DNA from: Candidatus Geohydrothermomicrobium daggyaiense | GTDB taxonomy: Bacteria; Actinomycetota; Geothermincolia; Fen-727; JACVIW01 | Length of the DNA: 16,031 bases | Direction of reading: 5' to 3' | Assembly (NCBI GenBank): GCA_015711695.1 | Contig: JACVIW010000021.1 | Location: 1-16,031, forward strand | In this document: piece by piece, positions 7,068 to 14,211 of the stretch | Layout of the letters: each line of letters starts with the position of its first letter | Numbering within the stretch: the stretch's first letter is position 1 | The notes under the pieces: generated by a model | Database searches by the model: none | What the model saw: the letters and a program-made list of their open reading frames with translations, nothing else | Told to the model about the DNA's origin: nothing | Made by a program: the position numbers and the translations under genes

Positions 7068-8729
7068 TCAACTAGCGCCGCGCCTTCGGAATCTGCCGTT
7101 ATTGAATTGATTGAACCTGAAATTTTCTCCAGCGGGCAGTACTCGAATGCTTGGGGGTTCTGTGGGGCAGGTATTTTCGCAAGAGCCGCATCCAGTGCAG
7201 ATATCCGCAATAACAATTGGTCTTAAACCATCGGCTTTTATCGCGCTGAACCTGCAGCGTTCTTTGCAAACGAGGCATGATTTTCCCCTGAACCCGAGGC
7301 AGCGCCTTCTGTCGATTTGAGCTGTTCCTATTTTGACCTGTGATGCTTTTGTTTTTGCAATCGCTTTAGTGGGGCAGGATTCCGCGCAGGCATGTTCGCA
7401 TTGATCGAAAATACAGGGAGCTTCTCTCGGTATGAATCCTGGCGTCCAGATTTTCTGGAAGCCGCCCTCGAGCCCTGTTGGGAAAAGACATTTTGCAGGA
7501 CAGATTCTTATACATTCGCCGCACCTCGCACAAAGCGTCAAGAATCGCTTTTCGTCCTGCGCGCCTGGCATTCTTAAGAGTGGCACCGGCTTATCAACTG
7601 AGGCTCCATATACGTAACCAAGACAGAGCATCAGCAAAGCAGTGCCGCCTGCAATAAATTCTCTTCTGGGTATGACAATTGAATTCATGAGAGAAAATAC
7701 TTCCGATCGGGTGGTATTTTTTTCGTTTGAAGTTCTGGTAATGGTTTCATCCCTGTGGCTATCCAGGCTTTGCTTATCACCTGCCTCGGAACCTTTAATT
7801 TGGTGTAATTCTTTTCTTTGTCTTGCTCCGGGACTAAAAGTTTTTTTTCGGGGATACACAGGTCGAAGAATTGATAACGAAAGAGCGCCAGGGGAAGGGC
7901 ATGCCATGATGCAATCGCCACAAGACGTGCATTCTGCCGAGGCAATGAGACCATGACTTTCGCTTTCGAAAGGGTCAATCACGCTGAAGTCGCAGTTTAT
8001 GTAGCATTTCCCGCATTTGATGCAAAGGTCAGGTTCTTTCATCACGCCTGGAAGCCAAGCCGCTCTTCTGAACATCTTTCTCGCAGCGGCGAAGACGCTT
8101 ATGAGAGCGCCGGTCGGACATACGGTCTCGCACCAGAATCTTGAGGGCAGAACGAACGAAAGAAAAAGAAGGATCAATAAAAAATAAGGTACCCGCAGGC
8201 TTTTGACTTCGGCGACAAAGCGATTTGATATCGAAAGCGGGCTTGAGAAAAACAGCATGTTTATTCCAAAAAAAGAAAGGAGAATAAGGACAATCAGCAG
8301 CAAATATTTTGTCCTGAATTTAATCTTGCGCGTATTCTTTTTTTCGCCCCTGATTGCTTTTATCTCTTCTTCCTTACCAGATTTTTTCTTAAAGAAGGGC
8401 GGTTTAAAAACCCCGGCGATGTCAAAGCAGGTCCCGAGAGGACATAACCAGGCGCAGAAGAATCTGCCGGCGAACAGGGCGAGGAAAAGGATTATCCAGG
8501 CTGGATAATACCCTATCAGAACTGACATGTCTCTGGAATTCAAAGCTGACAGGACTGCGGCGGATGGATCGAACCGGATCAAGAAATTTGATGGGATTGA
8601 TTCAGCCGGGACACGCGCCGTTCGAAAGGATAAGAAAATGAAAAGCGCGAGAAACATGCCCTGTATGGTGGCCCTCAAAAATCTTATAGATCTTGTGTTT
8701 TCGCGGTGATATTCGCTCCGGGCACTCAT
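7068..8729 (-). CDS. NapH-NapG-like fused membrane polyferredoxin with internal twin-arginine segment
   Basis: A 553-residue electron-transfer protein. Residues 1-210 are NapH/Fer4_5-like: about four hydrophobic segments (near 18-36, 70-92, 140-162, 180-195) and the cysteine pairs C92/C96 (FCAWLCPLGTC) and C200/C204 (WCETVCPTGAL). Residues 235-276 hold two [4Fe-4S] motifs, CIKCGKCYINC and CTSCGDCIMACP. A polar linker (about 290-347) leads to IPRREFIAGG with twin arginines at 355-356 and a hydrophobic stretch to about 375. A NapG/MauM-like domain follows with four more Fe-S motifs: CARCGECIRICP (400-411), CIFDQCEHACAESCP, CLGFRGKSCLVCKERC and CTGCGSCENTCP. In Nap systems NapH (membrane) and NapG (Tat-exported) are separate proteins; here they form one chain. 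No clear RBS precedes 8729. An internal ATG (Met348) just before the RR motif could start a separate NapG-like product. No NapA or other reductase is present. Confidence 0.88.
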   Translation of the reverse strand: MSARSEYHRENTRSIRFLRATIQGMFLALFIFLSFRTARVPAESIPSNFLIRFDPSAAVLSALNSRDMSVLIGYYPAWIILFLALFAGRFFCAWLCPLGTCFDIAGVFKPPFFKKKSGKEEEIKAIRGEKKNTRKIKFRTKYLLLIVLILLSFFGINMLFFSSPLSISNRFVAEVKSLRVPYFLLILLFLSFVLPSRFWCETVCPTGALISVFAAARKMFRRAAWLPGVMKEPDLCIKCGKCYINCDFSVIDPFESESHGLIASAECTSCGDCIMACPSPGALSLSILRPVYPRKKTFSPGARQRKELHQIKGSEAGDKQSLDSHRDETITRTSNEKNTTRSEVFSLMNSIVIPRREFIAGGTALLMLCLGYVYGASVDKPVPLLRMPGAQDEKRFLTLCARCGECIRICPAKCLFPTGLEGGFQKIWTPGFIPREAPCIFDQCEHACAESCPTKAIAKTKASQVKIGTAQIDRRRCLGFRGKSCLVCKERCRFSAIKADGLRPIVIADICTGCGSCENTCPTEPPSIRVLPAGENFRFNQFNNGRFRRRGAS

Positions 8730-8747
8730 AATTCGCGATTTTGCTTG

Positions 8748-8761
8748 AAGACGCTTGTCTT
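8748..8761. other. Short hairpin ahead of the polyferredoxin start
   Basis: AAGAC (8748-8752) and GTCTT (8757-8761) can pair around a 4-base loop, 18 bases upstream of the polyferredoxin ATG, which lacks a recognisable Shine-Dalgarno. It could influence initiation or mRNA stability in the DUF362-polyferredoxin intergenic region. The T-run lies on the + strand side, so it is not a terminator for these minus-strand genes. Confidence 0.2.
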
Positions 8762-8816
8762 TTTAATAAGAATTTCCGTTTTTCAGGAAGTGGAATCCGT
8801 AGGGCCTTTCTGAAAT

Positions 8817-9860
8817 TCAGGTTTCTTTAATTTTGAGTTTACCGTAATCCATGGTTCCGATCCCCGCTTTGTCGGCAAGCAGAATATAGTCGATATCCTT
8901 TGGTTCCGCTCCAAAGAACTGACAGGCGAAACTATCCGCCGCAACGATGTCGTGGCTTGCGATAATCGCATTTTCTCGCCGAATTGGTCCAGGACCGCCT
9001 GGCCCGTTGTCAAGGAGAATCGTCGATGCGTCTATAACGCATAGGTCTGGCTTTATAAGCAGATTCAGATCGGCGATTGCCTTGTGGATATCCAGGGCAT
9101 GTAGTTCACTCATGTGCGTTGTCACTCCAATAAAGTTTTTCATGCCAAGGGTAACGCCTGTGGATGAGTGATGTTTCGCTTTAGGAACGCTGATGACAAC
9201 ATCCGCTTGCAGGACTTCGGGGTAGATATTGACCGCATTAAGTATGTATCCGCCTTGTATCCGTGCGGTAATCCCGTGTCCGGTGTCCTCACAACCATAC
9301 GCGATGATTTCAGCGCCGGCGTTCTTCGCAATTTCCCCAATTCCGTTGACTCTGAGACACGCTTTCGCGTCTCCCTGAAGCGTGTGGTCAATTATGATAA
9401 CTCTTGACGCGTCGCATTCTTTGCACATTCTTATGATTTCTTTCAATACAAAAGGGTTTGTGGAAGTGGCGCTATCCACCGGTTTCATGAACGAGGCGTT
9501 TGGTTTTATCAATACGGTATTTCCTGGATTTACGAAACGTCTCATTCCTCCAATGGCGTCTATTGCTTTCACGGTGGCTCGAGAAGGGTTTTCATCCCTT
9601 GCTATGGAAAGGTCGGGATTGCCACTTTCGCTTCTGGCACTAGGCTTTTTCGCGGAGCGTGTAGGCAAAACTTCCGCTGGTTTCTCTTTTTTCCCGCAAG
9701 AAATTATTCCACCGAGAGACCCCAGGAGAATCGCGGTACCAGCCCATCGAGCGGTTTTCTTTATAAAGGATCTTCTATCTGTTTGCTTATCGAAGTCCTC
9801 AGTTATTTCGTTTAGTAGGGCATCAGTTATGAGATCTCCATATTCGTTTCCAAAAGGCAT
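8817..9860 (-). CDS. DUF362-domain protein, predicted Tat-exported lipoprotein
   Basis: The start at 9860 gives 347 residues. It is chosen because AGAGG lies eight bases upstream and because it leaves a well-formed signal; the frame runs further upstream to 9935. The N-terminus has the twin-arginine motif DRRSFIKK (Arg29-Arg30), a hydrophobic stretch AGTAILLGSLGGII, and a lipobox ending at Cys55 (IISC). This predicts Tat export followed by lipid attachment. The mature part is a DUF362 domain (KPNASF, GVTLGMKNFIGV, HALDIHKAIADLN, CVIDAS, NGPGGPGP). DUF362 has no settled biochemical role, and many members are fused to or encoded beside ferredoxins. Tat export suggests folding, possibly around a cofactor, before export, although the mature domain has few cysteines and no Fe-S motif. 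The polyferredoxin gene begins 87 bp downstream on the same strand and is the obvious candidate partner. Confidence 0.87.
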   Translation of the reverse strand: MPFGNEYGDLITDALLNEITEDFDKQTDRRSFIKKTARWAGTAILLGSLGGIISCGKKEKPAEVLPTRSAKKPSARSESGNPDLSIARDENPSRATVKAIDAIGGMRRFVNPGNTVLIKPNASFMKPVDSATSTNPFVLKEIIRMCKECDASRVIIIDHTLQGDAKACLRVNGIGEIAKNAGAEIIAYGCEDTGHGITARIQGGYILNAVNIYPEVLQADVVISVPKAKHHSSTGVTLGMKNFIGVTTHMSELHALDIHKAIADLNLLIKPDLCVIDASTILLDNGPGGPGPIRRENAIIASHDIVAADSFACQFFGAEPKDIDYILLADKAGIGTMDYGKLKIKET

Positions 9861-10002
9861 TTCACAAACCTCTTTTCTCCATATTTTATTTTGCCTCTTA
9901 CAAACGAGATTGCCAGGCTCTGGTAAGCAATACATTGAAATTTATTGTTCTGGTGGGAATGATCCAGCAAGAGAAAGTAAAAGAAAATGACCCTCGTCAA
10001 TT

Positions 10003-11757
10003 TTACGGCTTTTCTCGCTTTACTCGACCACGCACGGACTCTTTAAGGGCTGCTCTGGTGTATATCGAGTTAGGGTTCCACAAAAGCCATTCTTTGATTC
10101 CCAGGTCATAGCATGCGTTGATCTGCTTTCTTACCATGTCGGCGGTGTATTTAGTCTTCAGGCTGAAATCTTGAAGCCATGGTCTTATTTTTACCGTTGT
10201 GTTTTGTGTTTTCTTTTTAAAATCTTTAAGTGAAAGATAAACGGTGTCGTATGGATTTTCTTCCGGATTTTCAAGACCGTATTCCCCCCTGTGGTAATGA
10301 GATGGATAAACCATGGGGGATATGTAGTCCACATGCTTCGCAATATTTTCGATCTTTTGCCCGATTCCCATTTCCCCCTGATGACTGGCGGTGAGGCCGA
10401 AAAGGTCGACGGAGGTGAATGCGTTGTATTTAGCCAGTCTTTTTCTGGCGTAAGAAATAAAGCCCTCGATAACCTCGTTCTGTGTTCTATTATCCCGGTG
10501 TGGATAAACGCACCTTGTCACGTCCCCGTCGGAGGGGAACCTGATGTAGTCGAACTGAATTTCGTTGAAACCCGCTCTGGCTGCAGCAATAGCAAGGGAG
10601 ATGTTGTAATCCCAGACTTCTTTTGAATAAGGATCCGCCCACAATCCCTTTTGCCATAAACCACCGTATTTGTCCCGGACACCCAGATCAGGTCTTTTCT
10701 TCACAAGTGAGGGGTCTTTGAAAACGACGATTCTGCAAATTGTGTAGAGTTCTCGGTAGCGAAGCATGTCCACAATTTTTTCGAGGTCGTATTGCTCAGA
10801 GAAAGTACCGAGCTTTGCGGGTAATCCTTTGTCGATTCTCGCGCCGATGAATCCCTGCTCGTCTTTAAGGTCAAGCTGAATGCAGTTCAATTCGGTGTTT
10901 TCGACCAGGTCAAGGATTTTTTTGAAAGCGTTTTCGTTACCCGCGGAGAACATCGAAACGTGCACACCCCTTGCCTGAAAAGGTTTTTGCGTAAGAATGT
11001 AGGAGCTTGAGGTGTTTCCGGCGGCGTCGCTGGCGGTTATCTCAAAACTTTCACCATCACCTGTCTCGAGATGCCCTTTGAAAGAGCCGTTTTTCAGAAC
11101 CTTAACTTCTTTTCCTCCCGCTCTCACAGAGGTATTAATCTCAGTTTTTCCGCGAAACCAGACGACCAGTCTATCTCCGAGTTTGCTTTTTTTTCTGCTC
11201 ATTTTCTTTGAATATATGGTAAGTTCAGGTGGCACACTGTCCACTGTGAACTGCCATTGACTTGTTTTTCTTTTGATGAGTATCCCATCACTAGCGCTCG
11301 CCTTAAGACTGTGTTTTCCATCCGCGACTTCTATTTCTAGGGTGGCTTCTTTTTCCGTGAACTTGACATCTCCGGTTACGTCTTTGCCGTCGAGCCAGAG
11401 GTTAAATGTTTCCTTTTTAAAGGGTTTTTTGAACTTGATTACTATAGCGATCTTACCTCCCTTTACGTAACTTCCGGATTGAGGGTGAACAAGCGCGAAT
11501 GGAGAGGGTATAAGCGAGGTGAAAAGCCACAGAAAGAAAAGCGCAAGGATAAGCGCTGTGCCCGCTATCGCAATGTGATAAGCTCTGATTCTTCCGAGTG
11601 CCCGCATTAAAGGCCTGGGAACAAATATCTTGAGGGCTGAAACAAAACTGCCTTTTTCCTTTTTTTCGAAGTCGGGGAAGGAAAGGCTCCTTCTTTCTAT
11701 TCCGAGAAACCTGGATGGATCAATTTTTTCGTCTGAGAAAATCTTCTTCTTTCGCAT
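10003..11757 (-). CDS. Membrane-anchored DUF4015-type putative glycoside hydrolase
   Basis: The 584-residue protein has a cytoplasmic basic N-terminus (1-60), one TM segment at about 62-80 (AGTALILALFFLWLFT), and two Ig-like beta domains outside (about 86-165, and 175-255 ending ASDAAGNTSSSY). A C-terminal TIM-barrel-like DUF4015 domain starts at GVHVSMFSAGN (264-274). Its hallmarks are LWADPYSKEVWDYN (372-385) and the predicted active-site strand QFDYIRFPSDGD (401-412), then SPMVYPSHYHRGE and RPWLQDF. The family belongs to the putative GHL hydrolases; the natural substrate is unknown, probably an exopolysaccharide or wall glycan. GGAG stands nine bases before the ATG. The polysaccharide deacetylase gene ends 25 bp upstream, so the two are almost certainly co-transcribed. 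Confidence 0.87.
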   Translation of the reverse strand: MRKKKIFSDEKIDPSRFLGIERRSLSFPDFEKKEKGSFVSALKIFVPRPLMRALGRIRAYHIAIAGTALILALFFLWLFTSLIPSPFALVHPQSGSYVKGGKIAIVIKFKKPFKKETFNLWLDGKDVTGDVKFTEKEATLEIEVADGKHSLKASASDGILIKRKTSQWQFTVDSVPPELTIYSKKMSRKKSKLGDRLVVWFRGKTEINTSVRAGGKEVKVLKNGSFKGHLETGDGESFEITASDAAGNTSSSYILTQKPFQARGVHVSMFSAGNENAFKKILDLVENTELNCIQLDLKDEQGFIGARIDKGLPAKLGTFSEQYDLEKIVDMLRYRELYTICRIVVFKDPSLVKKRPDLGVRDKYGGLWQKGLWADPYSKEVWDYNISLAIAAARAGFNEIQFDYIRFPSDGDVTRCVYPHRDNRTQNEVIEGFISYARKRLAKYNAFTSVDLFGLTASHQGEMGIGQKIENIAKHVDYISPMVYPSHYHRGEYGLENPEENPYDTVYLSLKDFKKKTQNTTVKIRPWLQDFSLKTKYTADMVRKQINACYDLGIKEWLLWNPNSIYTRAALKESVRGRVKREKP

Positions 11758-11782
11758 ATGCTTTAACTCCGATTTCCCCTGG

Positions 11783-12832
11783 TCAATAGCCCAAGAACTT
11801 TACTCCTCTTGGTAACCTGGAAGTATCGAGCCTGTACCTCATATATGCGGGGGCGCTGATTGTATTCGGGTCACCGTCGCTTATAAACCTGAGTTCAGGA
11901 TGCTCGTCAAAATATCTTATCCAGTAGTCCAGACCTTTATAACCGGAACCGTCTTCAGGATCGTAATCCACCGCAAGAACTCTGGGCAAGATCTTACCTG
12001 GATTCTTGTAATGGTAAACAGGGTAAAAAGGACTACCTCCGGTACCTATTACATATTTATAAGAATACCTTGTTTTGCCGTATGAACCCTTAAAAAGTAT
12101 GCTGGTGTTTTCGGGAATAGAGTTGTAGGGCAAGCACAACGTCACGAACCGCAGAGCTGAATCTATTTTCTTCATCCTCTCTATGGGCCTGGCGATCTCT
12201 TTTTTTATCTCCTCTTCGCTAATTTTTGCGAGTGCGTAATGGTGCTCGGTATGATTGCCGAACTCAAACCCATTTTCTTTAAGGTATTTGATTTTCTTCT
12301 TGTAATATTCGGGTTGTTCAAAAAGTGATGGAAGGATATTGAATAAGCCTGTGAACCCGAAATCCGGATATTTCTTGTAAAATTCTTTCATGATACCTAT
12401 GGCGCATTGCGGGTCTATCCTGATGTTGCTCCCTTCCTGGATGTATCGGAATTGACTCTCAGTTGAATCGTCAAACGAAAGCAGTATCGGCGTTGTGCCG
12501 GCTGGCAAATCTATTCTTCCTGACACTAAGTCTGTGAATTTTACAAGCCTGTAACCTTTTCGATAAAGGGTAGAAAGGTCTTTCTTGAAATTCTCGTAAC
12601 TCCTTGTGTATTCGCTTTCATTTTCGCCGAACCAGTGGTATTCGACAATCATCACCATACCGAGTTCGTTCGGTTTGATGCCTTCTTTCAGGACTTTATC
12701 GAGGGATGGAGGACTTGAGGACTTGCCTACCCCTTCGGGATTAGTAGTGCAACCTGCCGCTGCGCACAATGTTAATATTAACAGCGTGCAAAGGGCGCCG
12801 AGTATTATTGATAACCTCAATCCTTTGATCAT
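11783..12832 (-). CDS. Polysaccharide deacetylase-family lipoprotein (NodB-like)
   Basis: The start at 12832 gives 349 residues beginning with a classic lipoprotein signal: MIKGLR, a hydrophobic core, and the lipobox AAGC with Cys28 as lipidation site. The frame extends to a TTG at 12883, which would only add a poor N-terminus. The NodB metal motifs are present: LSFDDS (Asp121-Asp122, motif 1) and FGNHTEHH (His194 and His198, motif 2). The early VMIVEYHWFGENESEYT segment is typical of the secreted subgroup acting on surface glycans. Predicted reaction: metal-dependent N- or O-deacetylation of an extracellular polysaccharide, from the cell surface. It heads the minus-strand series and is 25 bp from the DUF4015 gene. 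The downstream domain (LAVDYDPEDGSGYKGLDYWIRYF) is consistent with the family, but I cannot assign it a separate role. Confidence 0.87.
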   Translation of the reverse strand: MIKGLRLSIILGALCTLLILTLCAAAGCTTNPEGVGKSSSPPSLDKVLKEGIKPNELGMVMIVEYHWFGENESEYTRSYENFKKDLSTLYRKGYRLVKFTDLVSGRIDLPAGTTPILLSFDDSTESQFRYIQEGSNIRIDPQCAIGIMKEFYKKYPDFGFTGLFNILPSLFEQPEYYKKKIKYLKENGFEFGNHTEHHYALAKISEEEIKKEIARPIERMKKIDSALRFVTLCLPYNSIPENTSILFKGSYGKTRYSYKYVIGTGGSPFYPVYHYKNPGKILPRVLAVDYDPEDGSGYKGLDYWIRYFDEHPELRFISDGDPNTISAPAYMRYRLDTSRLPRGVKFLGY

Positions 12833-13052
12833 TGTTCTTATTCTATTTCTACGAGATGGGTTTTGAAACAATGCGTTTTTCAAATTATCTTAAATCCGCA
12901 TAATCTAAGCAAACTGCTGTCAAAGAAAGCCTCGCAGAATTGGATTAAAATAAAGAAGCTCGGCGAGTTACCGACGTGCTTTCAATGATTATGATTCATG
13001 TTAGGGCTTTCCGGACTTTGCTTGTTTTTTGGTTGGATTGGGGGTGCTATGT
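12833..13052. promoter_or_regulatory. Divergent intergenic region, deacetylase / GH172
   Basis: This 220-bp region must hold promoters for both divergent genes. I see A/T-rich tracts (TTGGATTAAAATAAAG near 12940-12955) but no convincing spaced -35/-10 pair. The only dyad is a short CTCG-G-CGAG at 12959-12967. Confidence 0.35.
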
Positions 13053-14186
13053 ATGTTCATAAACCTTTCAAGAGATATTTTTGGAATAACCCCCGATAAA
13101 GGCGTTGTCAGGCAGGTATCGAGTTTTGGCATGCGCAAAAGCAGATTCGCTTTCGGCTCTCTGAGTGAATTTGACGAGAAGTGCGTAAATCTGCACCCCG
13201 GAGAAGATTTCAAATGCGCGGACATTGATGGTCCGGGATTGATTTGCCGCATCTGGATAACGCTTCCATGGAAACTGAACCATGGATCATTGAGGAACCT
13301 CGTTCTGCGGATTTACTGGGATGAAGAAAAAGAGCCATCCGTATGCGCGCCACTTGGGGATTTTTTCGGTGCAACTTTCGATAGGCCTGTTGAGTTCAGT
13401 TCGGCATATTCTTCAATCACCTCAGGAGCATTTCTTTCATTTTTCCCGATGCCCTTTAACAAAAGAGCGCTCATAAAAGTTGAAAATCAATCGCATCTGC
13501 CGGTTACAATGTTCTTCTACCAGATAACGTATCTCTCGCTTGAAGAATCTTTCGGGGAATCGACCCCTTTTTTCCACTGTATGTGGAAAACAAGCACCAT
13601 GAACAGAAAAGATCCCCCGTTTGTGATTCTTGAGGCGGTGGGCAGAGGTTTTTACCTGGGGTGCCACCTTAACATGACAGGCAGGGGTTACCCGTGGGGA
13701 TTAAACCCGATCACATGGCAGATGCCAGAGGGATTTGGACTCGGGATGCTTGAGGGCTGGGAAAAAATCTGGATTGATGGAGCGCTTGAGCCCCAGGTGC
13801 ATGGCACTGGTGGCGAGGATTACTTTAATGGGGCATGGTATTTCAAGAGCGTTCCCTGCACAACTCTTACCCATGGTGTAACTTTAAGAAGTTACCTTAC
13901 AAGGAGGGTGTCCTGTTATAGATTTCACGCAGAGATGCCAGTCTGGTTCAATAAAGACATAAGAGTCACTATTGATCACGGAATAAACAACGCTCTTCCC
14001 GCGACTTATGATGGTACTGCATACTGGTATCAAACCGAACCTCATGTTGCTTTTGAAAAACTTCCTCCGAGAAAAATGAGAAAACCTGTCGGAAAATATA
14101 AGAACTTTCTCGCGATGACCGCGCCCATTGGTTATGCTGGGCTTGCGCTCGGTGCCCGAAGTGTCATAAGGAAAATAAGGGGTTAG
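13053..14186 (+). CDS. DUF2961-family glycosidase (GH172-like)
   Basis: The start at 13053 (377 residues) is chosen because GGGGGTG (13040-13046) stands six bases upstream; the longer frame begins at a TTG. DUF2961 hallmarks are clear: GPGLICRIWIT in the N-terminal jelly-roll half, PLGDFFG, the catalytic-region motif GTGGEDYFNGAWYF (Gly251 on, with conserved Glu255), and SCYRFHAEMPVWFNKDIRV then YWYQTEPH near the C-terminus. DUF2961 proteins founded GH172, which includes difructose dianhydride I synthase/hydrolase and alpha-D-arabinofuranosidases, so a furanosidase acting on fructo- or arabinofuranosides is the best guess. No signal peptide is visible, which suggests a cytosolic enzyme acting on imported oligosaccharides. 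No transporter is in the window. It converges with the broken epimerase, leaving 25 bp and no terminator. Confidence 0.9.
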   Translation: MFINLSRDIFGITPDKGVVRQVSSFGMRKSRFAFGSLSEFDEKCVNLHPGEDFKCADIDGPGLICRIWITLPWKLNHGSLRNLVLRIYWDEEKEPSVCAPLGDFFGATFDRPVEFSSAYSSITSGAFLSFFPMPFNKRALIKVENQSHLPVTMFFYQITYLSLEESFGESTPFFHCMWKTSTMNRKDPPFVILEAVGRGFYLGCHLNMTGRGYPWGLNPITWQMPEGFGLGMLEGWEKIWIDGALEPQVHGTGGEDYFNGAWYFKSVPCTTLTHGVTLRSYLTRRVSCYRFHAEMPVWFNKDIRVTIDHGINNALPATYDGTAYWYQTEPHVAFEKLPPRKMRKPVGKYKNFLAMTAPIGYAGLALGARSVIRKIRG

Positions 14187-14211
14187 CTTTTCCCTTTGCG
14201 TAGAGGCACCT

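Noticed and set aside
8748..8761. Terminator between DUF362 and the polyferredoxin
   Set aside because: The 5-bp stem is weak and the T-run lies on the wrong side for minus-strand transcription.
9382..9990. 202-codon + strand frame opposite DUF362
   Set aside because: The minus strand carries Tat, lipobox and DUF362 motifs; the + strand translation is the shadow of that gene.
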